Assembly (NCBI GenBank): GCA_961205875.1
Contig: OY540818.1
Span: forward strand, 17,396,761 to 17,460,760
Length of the DNA stretch: 64,000 bases
From: Sialis fuliginosa
Lineage: Eukaryota; Arthropoda; Insecta; Megaloptera; Sialidae
Direction of reading: 5' to 3'
The position numbers and the translations under genes were made by a program. Every line of letters starts with the position of its first letter. Position 1 is the stretch's first letter. Shown piece by piece: positions 1-12,292 of this stretch. The notes beneath the pieces were generated by a model that was not told the DNA's origin, ran no database searches, and saw only the letters and a list, made by a program, of their open reading frames with translations.

Positions 1-1690
1 CTCCCGACAAATCGGTCCTGAAGATTGGATTGTGTATTAGAGGTCTTAATACTATATTTGACTCGCAAGGAAACCTTTTTAAGTGATAAAATCGTATCGA
101 ATTCAAATTTTGTATATAGTTAGAGGAAGTCGAGGGTAGTAAGAAAAAAATTATTTTAGCTACGGTAAAACGGTTGAAGGGGGTGAAAAATCTTTTAAAT
201 CTATAATACACACTTTTCATGATTTTTTATACTCTTTCGAAATTCGAAAACGTGAAGTCGTTCAGCCTATTTTCAGTCTGCCCCCCCCCCCCTCCCCCCT
301 CTATACTATATGCTAAATATGAAAATGTTAACCTTTTTTTTGTTGCTACCTCAAAACTACAATTTTACGCTTTTTACTTATTTTGATTAGGTACCCTTTT
401 TGGCGCCTCTTCCCCCCACGGTACGCTACTGTATAATGTAAATTGAATAAAATCCAAAATGTATTATAAATTGGAAGGTTACAAAGATAAAAAACATTGA
501 AGGTTAAATAACAATGTTAAGTTGACAAAATGCTTAAACAGTTATTCTATACAAACACACTTAAATAAAATATTGGATTTATACGTAATATAAGTTATAT
601 TATCTTATACCAGCGATTCTCTCTTCCCTAGGGGGACGTGATAAAACTAAATGGGGGGGGGGGGGGGCGAGCATATTGAGAAAAAATTAGAAAAAATATT
701 ATTAAAAAAATCATTTAATTTACTGAAAGAAAAACAATAAAATATATTCTAACATAATAAAAAATAAAATACACGTTTATATTTAAACTGATATAGTACA
801 CTTATAAATAGGATTGTATCAGTACCTACTGCACAATGTATTTAATAATTAACTTATCAATATTAAATTAAAAACAAGATTAATAATAATTAAATTTAAT
901 AAATAAAATTCTCTACAAAGTTGTCTCTCAATTTAACGCATCAAAAGTTACCAAATATCAAAACTTTATAAATAAAAGAAATTTCAATTTTTATATATTT
1001 AAAATATGTATTTAACCACGCCACTGCTCTTATAATTAATTAAAATTATAGAATAATTTTGAACATTTTTTTTTTAAATATAATATTTATAGCTTTTCAT
1101 AATGAAACGTTAACATAATAAATATGTAAATGCCATTATCAATATTACACGTTTTATAATTTTATAACTAACACCAGTAACATATATTCACAACTACAAT
1201 ATAATTCATGAGTAATTTAAAAAGGCAATATAAAATATTATTTATATACATTTAAACAAATTAAATGTCCAATATATTTATTTTTTTATAGTTACATATG
1301 CCCAACATTTAAATTTACCTCACTCATTTTTCATTTTAATTAACTTGTTAATAATATTACGTTTTAACATCTAATTTCAACAATCAAACTATATTCTTTT
1401 GAAATTAACATTAACAAAAAAACTAGGGGGGTCAGAGTTTCCGAGCAATTTCTCCGGATTTTGCAAAAAGTAATGATGACTAAAAAAAAAAGTTCGCCAA
1501 AAATAGAGCAGGGGGCGCAAAAGTGCAGATTAGGGTAGTTATTTTTTTATAAATTTTATGAAAATAAAAATAAAAAAGATCAAATAAAATTAAAAAAGGG
1601 GTTTTCGTTTATATGTCAGGGCTTACAACAACTAAAATCTGGTCACCCTAATAGGACCGTGCGGGCATATAAGGGTTTTAATTAACCATT
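1..1690. other. Intergenic AT-rich DNA
   Basis: No gene or clear element was seen. There is a C-rich run near 282-300, a G run near 652-667, and AT-rich low-complexity sequence. The only ORFs are short and look random. Confidence 0.5.
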
Positions 1691-1691
1691 C

Positions 1692-2075
1692 TTATTAAAA
1701 TGATTGTTTTATTTATTTCATTCGATAATATTTAAAAATACCAACAATCAAAGAGAAAATTGATAATTAACAAGATTCAAGAAAAAATTATTTATTACCT
1801 ACATAATATAAATCCCATTCTATTAGTTAAAATGTTAGAAAAAATGTTTGTTTTATTTATTTCATTCAATAATATTTAAAAATATCAACAATCAAAGTGA
1901 AAATTGATAATTAAAAAAAAATCAAGAAAAATTTATTTATTATTATTATTACATAATATAAATCCCATTATATCAGTTAGGATGTTAGAAAAAAATGTTT
2001 GTTTTATTTATTTCATTCAATAATATTTAAAAATACCAACACTCAAAATGAAAATTGATAATTAAAAAAAAATAA
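1692..2075. repeat. Tandem repeat of about 145-151 bp, nearly three copies
   Basis: The block GTTTTATTTATTTCATT followed by CAATAATATTTAAAAATA recurs at 1705, 1850 and 2001. Each copy continues through CAATCAAAG-like sequence and, in the first two, ATAATATAAATCCCATT. Copies differ by small A/T indels; the last is truncated. Noncoding. Confidence 0.85.
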
Positions 2076-2294
2076 AAATATTAGTACATAATATAAAATA
2101 TTAGTAAAAAACTCATTATAAATATTAATTTTTATATTTATTAAAGCAAATATATGTACAATAAATAAAATATACGTACGAAACAAAAAATCGGTCCACT
2201 TATTATTAAAAATTCCAGACATAACTAAACTCAATCACACGACAAACAACATAAACTGAAAAACAGAAGAAAAAAAAACAAAAAAACACGATCC

Positions 2295-2500
2295 TTACAC
2301 TTTTGATTTGACGTCAATGTAGACGTGGAGAAAATCTGTGCGAGCAGCGCCCTCTGAAGTCGGCGCGCCTGATCGGCAAGCAGCACGACAATGAGTCCGA
2401 GGTACGCTACCGCGTCCAGCAGTTCGGTCAACATTCGTACGCGTCCGGGCGCAACAATGTCATCAAAACCATCATCATCAGAAAAATGTATCACCTATCG
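2295..2500. other. GC-rich island open in more than one frame, unidentified
   Basis: About 200 bp is markedly richer in G+C and CpG than everything nearby. On the - strand it stays open as an acidic stretch (FSDDDGFDDIVAPGRVRM) followed by a Leu/Ala-rich segment (LLDAVAYLGLIVVLLADQ). The + strand is also open. I recognise no domain. It could be a captured exon fragment, part of an autonomous transposon, or a CpG-rich promoter piece. Confidence 0.3.
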
Positions 2501-2654
2501 TTATCTCGGGGTCTTATATGCTATATATGCATTATTATTGCATAATATGTTGTATCTTTATATGCAATCGGTAAGAACGCTGGTTTTAGATTTAAATATG
2601 TTTGTAATCCTATGCATTCTGATTGTACTATACAGTGTATTCCAAGTTGATTAA

Positions 2655-3517
2655 GGCGGCTATTACACTATCAAATAAATATGTCAAAGATCTTTGACAA
2701 AGATTTGATCATATTTCTTTGATAAAATACGAGATTTTGTTTTATTACACTACATAAAATATTTGATAATATTTTCTCAATATTATCTAGGGATATTTTC
2801 TTCTTTTTTGGTGCCTTTTGAATATCAGTGCGTGGATGTTCGTCAATTGACGCGATCGAGGTTTGAATTTACAACCGTGTATTGTGGTTTTTATAATCAA
2901 TAAGAAGATTATCATATAATACTGGATTTTGTTGATATTCATATATTAATAATTATGTAACTGTAACTGTCAGTGATAACTTGGTAGTCGCCATTTTGTT
3001 TTTGAGGTCAAAAAACTTTGATCAAATATAAGAGACTGTCATTAACTATGATCATATAAATATGATCAAAGAAATATGACAGTGGAATAAGTCAACTTTT
3101 ATAATATTTACCTTAATAATATTTCTATGATCATTGTTAATGACAGTCTCTTATATTTGATCAAATATTTTTTGACAGATAAATCAAAATGGCGACTACC
3201 AAGTTATCACTGACAGTTACAGTTAATATATTAATATCAACATAATCCAGTATTATATGATAATCTTCTTATTGATTATAAAAACCACAATACACGGTTG
3301 TAAATTCAAACCTCGATCGCGTCAATTGACGAACATCCACGCACTAATATTCAAAAGGCACCAAAAAAGAAGAAAATATCCCTAGATAATATTGAGAAAA
3401 TATTATCAAATATTTTATGTAGTGTAATAGAACAAAATCTCATATTTTATCAAAGAAATATGATCAAATCTTTGTCAAAGATCTTTGACATATTTATTTG
3501 ATAGTGTAATAGCCGCC
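2655..3517. mobile_element. Fold-back MITE, PIF/Harbinger-like, near-perfect 863 bp palindrome
   Basis: The two ends are inverted copies starting GGCGGCTATTACACTATC, flanked by TAA at 2652-2654 and 3518-3520. That is the 3 bp TWA target duplication typical of PIF/Harbinger. The arms are each about 390 bp and match closely over their whole length, with a spacer of roughly 80 bp near 3046-3125. No transposase is encoded. Confidence 0.8.
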
Positions 3518-3520
3518 TAA

Positions 3521-4495
3521 GTCATAGAAAATTTAACATGGGGGCAATTAGAAATGTTGTAGTAACCTTTGGTCAAATTTAACGATGTGTGATTGGTGCA
3601 TTTTGAAATGCCGCCACAAAATTTAATAAAATAGTCATTAGTATTTTGTTTTCAAATTTATATCTGCCAAAAAATATTATTATAATTTTAATTCTTTATT
3701 AAAGTTTAAAACAAAATACTGTTGATTAATTTATAATTTATCAGTTATTTTTTTCGGAACCAAACTGTTCAATTTCACCAAAAGTTTTCACTCGCCTGCG
3801 AAACTTTTAAAATTTTTGAAAAGTTTTATCACAATTGTGTGTCGTGGGCATTTTGGGTGGGCATGATTACTTTATGTTTAATTGAATTAATATCGCCGGT
3901 TAACACCGCTAGTATAGCTATATTTTTTTAAATGTAACATTCTTACCAGATTTACTTTTTTTAATATCTCTTTAGTTGTCATTATCTTTTGAAATAAAAT
4001 ACAATTAATTATATTTTAAAGAAATAAAATGTATAGGTAGGTATGTAAATGTACCATATTCCGGAAACATTAATAATCATCAATTTATAAAAAAATAAAA
4101 TAATGGAGACTAGTTTCAAGGCTTTATAGATACTTACAATATATTTTGGTTTCTATAATAGATATCTGTATAAATTACGTTTATTTGACCATACATTAGT
4201 CAATACGATCAAGAAGACATGACTTACACCCTGAATCCAAGGGTGGAAATATATACAGGACAAATGATACATATATTTACATAATTTTGTTAATTTTTAA
4301 TAAACAGCAGATTTAAAAAACGTGATTATTGCAAAAATATATTTTTTAAATGACCTGAAATACAAATTTTTGTATTTGTTTTACGATTTTTTGATTATGA
4401 ATGTTGGGGCTCCTCTAGCTATTATTGATACACCTGCTGTATTGGTAGCTACGCCCATGGGACCTACATAATATTTATTAAATATCTATTATATA
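3521..4495. other. Intergenic AT-rich DNA
   Basis: No gene seen. AT-rich sequence with no open frame of useful length and no clear inverted repeat. Confidence 0.45.
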
Positions 4496-4504
4496 GGTAC
4501 AGGT

Positions 4505-4869
4505 AGGGCTTTGAACCGAAAACCGGAAAAACCGTTATTTTTTGCCGGAACGAAAACCGGAACAGAACCGAAATAAAAATATCGTTTTTTTTGGTTCAGT
4601 ACATGTTAATATACGCGCGTTAACATGATCTTATTTCCCACTTCAATTGTCGTTCGGACTATCATAATACAAGTAGCATAAAATATTCTAAATTATGGTA
4701 GAAAAAATTTTTTTAATACAAATAATTTTTTTGTAAATTAATCGCTGAACCGAAAACCGAAAAAACCGTTATTTTTTGCGGAACGAAAACCGGAACCGAA
4801 CCAAAATATATATTTTTACTCGAACCGGAACGAAAACCGAAACAAAAAAAATAACAGTTCGAAGCCCTG
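4505..4869. mobile_element. hAT-type MITE with duplicated flank
   Basis: The ends AGGGCTTTGAAC and GTTCGAAGCCCTG are inverted. GGTACAGGT lies directly outside both ends (4496-4504 and 4870-4878), an 8-9 bp target duplication expected for hAT. The interior holds two arrays of the phrase GAACCGAAAACCG with AACGAAAACCGG, at 4512-4580 and 4744-4855, which look like repeated subterminal transposase-binding sites. Noncoding. Confidence 0.75.
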
Positions 4870-4878
4870 GGTACAGGT

Positions 4879-6205
4879 ACAATCAGAATGTATAAAATTA
4901 TAGATGTACCGGAATTCTGGCCCGAACTCACGATGTAGATTTAAAGTGAATATTTTAACGAACCCAAACCATAAATAAATTCCGGTTCAAGTCCCTGGTA
5001 GTGAAATTCGACCGGAATTCCAGTACACCTCTATATAAAATATAAAAACATAAACACTAGTAAACGTCTTTGATGTATACATTAAAAAAAAAAACTAGTA
5101 TTTTTATCACATCAACATAAAACCACTTTTTTAAATACCAGCTCAAAATTCCACTTTGTTCATTACCAAACAACAACATCTACGATTACGTTTTTTTTTT
5201 TAAATAATCCTCACCTAAAAGTATTTATTTTTTTTTAAGTTCACGCGCACAAAAGATGTATCGCTCACCCCGCACACCCCTTCAACAGTTTTATCACAAA
5301 TGCACAAATCACTTTATTACCGACTGATTGTTGTAGATAATGGCCCAACTTCTTCAAACAGTTGCTATAATAATGTTTGTGGTTATTTTATTTATCTAAT
5401 CGTGTACTGAAGACTGTAATACACGTGCCATTTTTAATTATTATTATACAGTTTTTACTTACGCTATTTGCAAGTGCCCGAAGGTTAAAAATGATGGAAT
5501 GGATTTATGTATTATCATATATTAATCTAGTAGATTAATATATGGTATTATATATAGAATAAAGACACTATCACCTTAGTCATGCGATTATAATCCCCCT
5601 CCCCTCCCCAACCCTAAAAAAATTCCAACCGAAATTAATTTTTGATGATTGAAAATTGTCTTAACCAAAAAAAAATTATGTACATATATTGCATGTTAAT
5701 ATTTTGATACACCACCCAATCTGCAGGGCCGATTTGTCTGGAGGTAGAGTAGGGGTACTGCAGATTGGGTCGTGAGTATTTTATTATTATTTTTATTTTC
5801 CTACGACCTATAGAACCGGAGATATTTCAAAAATAGTGTAGCGATACACTCGAAATGTATCAAAAATGCACAATTATGCAATTTTCTCGGGACGCACATG
5901 GCCGTTTTTTCAAAATTTTGATTTTCAACTAATCTTCGAACATATAAAGAGAAAATCCAAAAAAATTCAACTTCCCGAATGCTAATTTCCCTCTACTACT
6001 GGTCTAGATTAAAGTAACTTTTTTATTTATTTCACTTTTACACATATGTACATAAATTAAAACGGATCATGTATAGTTGACTTTACAACACCGCTAATCA
6101 AAGTTATTATGACTTATGTAATTTTGCATGAACAATTACACATTATAAACATGACTGATAAAATAAAATACAATCAGGATCGGCGTTTTTTTTAAATAAA
6201 ATTAT
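4879..6205. other. Intergenic DNA with small palindromes
   Basis: No gene seen. It includes a 29-base palindrome at 5516-5544 (14-base arms, one central G) and a 13-base inverted pair CCCAATCTGCAG / CTGCAGATTGGG around 5717-5768. The rest is AT-rich. Confidence 0.45.
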
Positions 6206-6208
6206 ATT

Positions 6209-6713
6209 AGGTTATTGCAAAAATAATGCACGTTTTTTATTATAAACTTTAAACTTATGTATTTCAAAATATAATTAACCGAATTTTTTATGCATTTCGT
6301 TAATTTGTTTAGAATAACTTTCTTCTGTAATTAGTGTAATTGTTTCACAAGGATTTAAGAAGTTAAGTATAACGGATTAATCCCTGTACACAGAGGCGGA
6401 TTAAATGTCGAGAGCGCCCTAGGCAAGCACCTCATCGGCGCCCCTCCCTTCCACTGTTACGTAACTTTTCATATTAAATATAACAATGAAATTTCCGAAA
6501 TTCAAATATTTTCTTATTGTTGCGTCTATATTTTGTTTGTTAAAAATTATCATATCATCTTTTTATGCACACAAGAATCTTTTTTTATTGTGTAGGTAGG
6601 TGCATAGGTACTTACTGTCACAATTAATTTTTTTTAGTACTTTGGGCGACAACTTTAAGAGAAAAGTACCTAAATCTAGGCACAGGAAAAACGTGCATTA
6701 TTTTTGCAACGAG
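6209..6713. mobile_element. Mariner-like non-autonomous element, interrupted
   Basis: The ends are inverted: GTTATTGCAAAAATAATGCA on the left and its complement at 6690-6710, both running into ACGTTTTT. Terminal repeats of this form and length suggest Tc1/mariner. The interior carries a second fragment beginning CAGAGGCGGATTAAAT near 6390, with GCGCCC-rich sequence typical of hAT-like MITEs. No transposase is left. Confidence 0.6.
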
Positions 6714-7134
6714 CATATTTAATTAACTAAACTGTAATTAAATGTAAATCACATGTTCCACGCACCATTTCCGATTTAAATATTTATTTATTAATATTAA
6801 TAACTCCTTGCAGCACATATTACTTTCTTATTAAAAAATATAGATATATATGTATAAAAAAAAATTAAAAATGTATTAATAAAAAACACCTTTTTTAATC
6901 GAGTTATACCGAGAATTGTACAACAATACATTATATGTAAGTACATAAATAAACAGTTTATTTATATATTTAAAACATGTTCACGTTGTTGTTACATAGC
7001 GATACAAAATAAATATACAAATACCCATATACCAATATAAGACGGATACGGAAATATGTAAATAAGTGGTAATGAATTTTAGAGTTGTTTCAGACAGACA
7101 AATTTTATTTATTAATTAAATTTTAAAGTTGATT

Positions 7135-7318
7135 GAGGTTACACGATCAGTCTGGTATCAGTTCAGTCCGTGACCTTCAAACTGATGAAAAATATTAATA
7201 TATAAAAATCCGTCAGTCCAGTTCATCAGTCTGTCAATGAATGCATTACACGATCAGTTTGGCGTCAGTAAGATATCAGTCATGGAATAAACTGATACCA
7301 GACTGATCGTGTAACCTC
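7135..7318. mobile_element. Short inverted-repeat MITE, 184 bp
   Basis: Termini are GAGGTTACACGATCAGTC and its inverse, and the match extends about 28 bases (through GGTATCAGTT). Internal CAGTC-rich motifs repeat. No clear target duplication and no coding sequence. Confidence 0.75.
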
Positions 7319-9881
7319 TATCTAAGGAATTATGCAAGTGTTTGTTTTTTATATCATAATACCGGACATAAGATCAACATTCGATTTCGATTTCTACGTT
7401 AAGCAATATAATATAGTTAATAAGATAGAGGTAATTACCTAGTATTTAAAATAGTCCATATTATTATTTTCGATCATTATAAAGTGAAATAAAATTATAC
7501 ATATAATTAAGTATCTACAATAAAAATCTTTGAAATTTCACAATGAACTAATTTATAGTTATGTACTTGTATTTTATATACGAAGTACTACATATTATTT
7601 TTGTCATAATTCTTAGCATACAAAATACCATGAAAGTTTCAAATTTTGTAATTGCTTAGTTAAAAAAAATAATGACAATTGAAATATAAAAAGTCTAGTC
7701 CTAGCCCAATTTAAATTTAAAAATATATATATAGGCCTAGTTAAGAGGGATTTCCAAAAACTATTAAATTGTTAAAATTCACGGATATCGATTGTCTGGA
7801 AATATTTTTGGATTGGTTTTATTGGGCGTTCAAATTTAAATCTATCTATATAATATGTCCTTCTAAAATGACTCGATTTTAATTCATAAATGATATGCAG
7901 TTTTTGTGCATGCATAATATTATGAATAACAACAATCGAATTAATTTGACTTAATATATAACATTTTGTATACAAATGCATATTTTTGATTTTAGTTAAA
8001 ATTTAAAGGATTTAAAAAATATATTTTTAAAATAAAAATTAAAGTTCTGCGAAAAACTTGAGGATCACATTAATAAATTGTTCTCGAGTGCGGGGGGGGG
8101 GGGGGGGGTTAGGGGTCAGAACAATCAAGTTAGATTAATGAAAAATTATATAGAACTACAAAAAATCGAGAATCAAGATCACCGTGGAAGTCTTAAGACT
8201 ATTGTACTATTTATTTGTGGGTATCAAATTAAAAACTACAAAACGTAGTAAATAACAAATTGTGTTTTATTTATACACGCTTACTAAGCAAATACGTTAA
8301 AAACAAAAATGCAACAATTAGCAAAATAAACGCAATAACCTCATTTAAATGTAGGGTGCGTAGAAGCTCCGATCGTTCTCTGTAGGACAAATTTTATTAT
8401 ATAAAGTTGTTATATAACGGAGAATCACTCATCGTTTTTTTTAAACATAATTATCTATAAGTTTTACATTACAATCCAGGTCATAAAGAAGCAATTTTCG
8501 ATGACGCAAAACCTTTAATTCTTGAGTTACATTGTTACAGATAGATGGCATTGTTTACATTAACCAATCAGGCGCGATATTTATGTCTGGTGATTTTATC
8601 AAGCCAATGGTAGGAAAGATCGGCTGATTGAATATTTTCTGTATAAGTTTATTAGTTTATAATAAAAGTAATATTCTATGATTATAACATTTACAAGAAA
8701 CAGCAATAATTAACGAAATGAGAATAAATAAGATGCATGCATATCCAAACATTCTAAATCAGCTGTCATAATAATAATAATAGTACCACCAATTTTTTTT
8801 ATCATCTAATGATAAAGCCATAATAGGTATCAGTCATTGAAAAGAAGCGACAGAAATCATTTTATGAAGTGCTAATGATAAAAATGATATTTACCTGTAT
8901 ATAATAATTAAATTACACAAATTTAATTTATCAAATAACCTCACTTTTATGCATTACACTAACAAACTGATGATTGCACATTATAGAAACACTTTTCAAT
9001 AGATCAGAGTTTTTGGTATTCTTAAATTCCATATATTATACAATTATTGATTTGAATTTAAATAAATGAAGTCAAATTAGTAAGGGGAATTTGAAAGATA
9101 GAATGACCGAACCGCACCGACCGTCTTTCGGCAGTCAATTCTTGACACTTCTATCAACAAATACTACGAGTAAATTCCGTGTATATACACTGTTTACACT
9201 CACTCAGGTGTTTGGGAAGTTATTTCGTAACTTTAATGCGTATTTGTTTACAATATATAATTTATTATGTATTCGTTTTTAAAAGATATTTTTATTTTTG
9301 TACTTTTCTATTTATTATTTTTGGAACAAGTACCTATATTTTAATATTATATTTTTGAAAATACATATTTTTTACAAAGCAAATAGTTTTTAAAAATATA
9401 TATATAAGAGTGCGTAGTTTACTTGGGGCACAAAAAAAATCAGTACGGCCTTATACATTTCGATTAGATTTAAATCTTGATTGTGAATTAATTTTTTTTA
9501 CAATTAACTTACATTACAACTATTTTAAATTCATTTAATACATATGCAAAAAGTCGTTTTTCTTTTTATAACTTCTTGTCTATAATATTAATAATATATA
9601 ATAAATAAAATTATAATTACAATTTACGATACATGCATAGAATTGTTTAAAAAAATCAATATAATATGTACATATATCTACCTACAAATATTTTTATTTC
9701 ATACATTTTTTTAAATTTCATAGATTAGAAGTATAACTGTTATATTGGTTGATATTTACGTATTCTGTGGTATTTAAAGACATTTGTCAAATTTTACCGC
9801 ATTTTTTTAATTTATTGACAAAATAAAATTTTAAAATACAATTTAATTGATTTATAAGGTGTATATAATAATTATATTACA
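7319..9881. other. Intergenic DNA upstream of the CHRAC-16-like gene
   Basis: No gene identified. It has a 17-18 base G run at 8092-8109 and a fragment ATAATACCGGACATAAG at 7358 that recurs elsewhere as an element end. Two CCAAT-type motifs lie at about 8560-8610. No defined promoter was recognised just upstream of 9882. Confidence 0.4.
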
Positions 9882-10355
9882 ATGTCTACTAATTTTCCAA
9901 TTTCGAGGATAAAAACTATAATGAAAAGTTCACCAGAAGTAGAAAATATAGGTTTAGATTCAGCATTTCTTGTTGGGAAAGCTACGGTAATCTATATATA
10001 TTTTTTAATTTTATAAAATTCTGTACTTATAATTATGTTTTAGGAACATTTTATAAATTTCCTCACAAAGAGAGCACACGAAAGAAGTTCAGGAAAGAAA
10101 GTAGAGTATAAAGATCTTGCAGAAGTAGTACAAACTGATGATCGATTAGATTTTCTTCGGGAATGGGTGCCAAGGAAAATAACAGTAAGTCAGTTCAAGG
10201 AAATTATGAAGAAAAAAGGACAATCACAAGATGGTTCAGCTTCATCTGGTGACACGGATAGTGATAGTGGGTCAGAAAGCGATTCAGAATCAGACACTAA
10301 ATCAAGTGGAAGTATATCGTCATCTAAATCAAGTTTGTCAGTTCAAGAATTGTAA
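9882..10355 (+). CDS. Chrac-16: CHRAC1 / CHRAC-16-like histone-fold protein, two exons
   Basis: Two exons, 9882-9986 and 10044-10355 (stop TAA 10353-10355), join in phase 0 across a 57 bp GT-AG intron and give 138 residues. Residues 5-15 read FPISRIKTIMK, the conserved start of the NF-YC/CHRAC1/POLE4-type histone fold. The fold runs to about residue 85 and includes LVGKATEHFINFL and YKDLAEVV, followed by FLREWVPRKITVSQFKEIM. Residues 95-138 form a Ser/Asp/Glu-rich tail with SD/SE repeats. Family members dimerise with a CHRAC-14/POLE3-type partner and help the ISWI-ACF remodeller slide nucleosomes in the nucleus; that role is inferred from the family. The start is the first ATG before the fold. 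AATAAA at 10458-10463 is a plausible poly(A) signal. POLE4 is the main alternative, but the PRKI-x-x-x-QF segment and acidic tail favour CHRAC-16. The gene converges with the CD36-like gene 1.9 kb away. Confidence 0.88.
9987..10043 (+). other. Intron of the CHRAC-16-like gene
   Basis: A 57 bp intron with donor GTAATC and acceptor TTTTAG. It is very AT-rich, and removing it joins the histone fold in frame between T35 and E36. Confidence 0.85.
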
Positions 10356-10463
10356 TTTATATTTTATTGATATTACTTATTTTTTATACTAGTAGTAAAT
10401 ATATATATATTTTTTTAAAGAAACAAATTTTCATAAATACCAAACATACTTACCTACAATAAA

Positions 10464-11540
10464 ATAGTATACCATTTTCTTTAAAAATATTCATATTATG
10501 GCAACCGATCTCCAATCTGACAGACTGCACTGAAAAAATTGGTTGATATTTCAAGAGTTGGTAATGCAAAGAAGCTCTAAATTGGGTGGGGGTTTCAGGG
10601 CTGATTAAAATAAAATGGAGATTCGGTATATATATAATAAGTGTTTGAGTTTTATATCAAGTTCTATCTATTGCCATCATTAACTTCATATTTTGGCGTT
10701 AGTTAGCATAAAGTGAGTTTGACTTATATGCTGGTAAATTATGATTTTCTAACTTGCTGCAAAATGTTTAACTATGAGTATTAGGACATATTCAAAATCT
10801 AGGACAATCGTGAACATTAAAAATAAAAATTCAAGGGCATTGTGTAGGGTGTCAAATGAAAGCTTATTGAAGCACAAATTCAACAATATAACATATATTT
10901 TTTTGAGAATTGTTCAGGAGAAATGCTTAAAAATTGCTGTCCTCCACTTTTACCACCAAAAGAATCACTCTGAAAAAAATCATGAACACTGATAATTATG
11001 TATAAATTGAGCCAATATTATCAGGATTGAAAAATTCTAGCGCGATTGATTGTTATAAACAATTTAATTGTTTATTTCCTTATAACTGCCAAACTATTGG
11101 TTCTAGAGAAAAATTTGTTAAACAAAAAATATTTTTCACGATATAAAAAAATACTTTTGTCCTTATTTTTATTGTTAAACTTTAACCACTGAAAAATTGG
11201 AAATAAGATAGATTAGACAGTCAACTTATTCTAAAAATACATAACATATTAAAAACTATGATATTTAAAAATATTTATTAAAAACAATTTTTTTTACAAA
11301 TTAATATAATCGTATTACAATATATAAAAATAACAACAATTTGTTTTCTTAAATCAATAAATTGATATTTACTTAAAATTGAGCATATTTTTGTATAAAA
11401 TATGGATAAGTTTTATTTTTATTATACTCACTCATAATTTTCAAGCTGAATATTTTTCATTTTAAACAAATCTTACGTTGGAAATGTATGGCATCAAGAA
11501 TGAGTATAAATATATATAACATACACAACGTATTCATTGT
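10464..11540. other. Intergenic DNA downstream of the CHRAC-16-like gene
   Basis: No gene or clear element recognised. AT-rich, with only short chance ORFs. Confidence 0.4.
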
Positions 11541-11546
11541 ATTTAA

Positions 11547-11870
11547 CACAGGCCAACATCTTTTTTGGTATCTCTACTTAAATAAGTGATTTCAGAGACT
11601 TGCTGAAACCGAATTTGTTGCCCAAATTGCTCCATCACGTCAGGTTTTTGATATAACCTAACCTAACCTAAAAGTGTCCAAAATGACGATTTTGTAATAT
11701 TTAAGAATTTATTACCAAGTGAGTAAATTTTTTCTTAAGTTTTCGTTCATGGTAAGAATGGTAGAAAGAGCAATTCAGGTGATGGATTCGGTTTCAGCAC
11801 GCCAAAAAACTTTGAAATAACTTATTGAAGTAGAGACACCAGTACAAAAGTATTTTTTTGTCGGCCTGTG
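11547..11870. mobile_element. Inverted-repeat MITE carrying telomere-like repeats
   Basis: The ends CACAGGCCAACATC and GTCGGCCTGTG are inverted. Inside them TCTCTACTT with AATAAGT and GCTGAAACCGAAT / ATTCGGTTTCAGC also pair. Three AACCT units, (TTAGG)3 on the other strand, sit near 11656-11670. A partial relative of the right arm (GATTCAGTTTCAGCAC) occurs at about 28670. Confidence 0.65.
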
Positions 11871-12177
11871 ATATACAGAATCAAAAAAAAACTGAAATAA
11901 AGTGTCACTAAAAACTACTTAAGAAAAACTTCTTTGTCATAAAATCCTCTCAAAATTTGGTTTGTTACGTAAATAAAAAGTTTAATATTTCATATCAAAC
12001 TTCATTTTGCATTATAAGTACATAAAAACATCTAAAACCAAACAAAAAAAACATTATTTCTTAATTACATATAAATACCTCTCGCTATAATTACTTTTAT
12101 ATGATAAATGAAACTTAAAAAACACATTATCGTTGATTGATTTTTAACATGATTCAGTAAAAAAATGAATAAACAAT

Positions 12178-12215
12178 AGGGTGTGTCAAAAAATTGCTTT
12201 TTTTTGACACGCCCT
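12178..12215 (-). promoter_or_regulatory. Hairpin in the expected 3' UTR of the CD36-like gene
   Basis: About 80-115 nt past the stop, two 16-base arms pair with one mismatch around a short loop (arm AGGGTGTGTCAAAAAA on the + strand). It could be an mRNA hairpin or the residue of a tiny inverted-repeat element. The structure is visible; a regulatory role is inference. Confidence 0.4.
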
Positions 12216-12292
12216 TTAAAAATTGAACAAATATACTGGTTCTAAATTCTTAAACGAAACCTAATCACAAAAGTCTCTACCTATTTATCTCA

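Noticed and set aside
9091-9282. A 63-codon ORF upstream of the CHRAC-16-like gene
   Set aside because: No homology was recognised and no splice signal joins it to the histone-fold exons, which have their own ATG.
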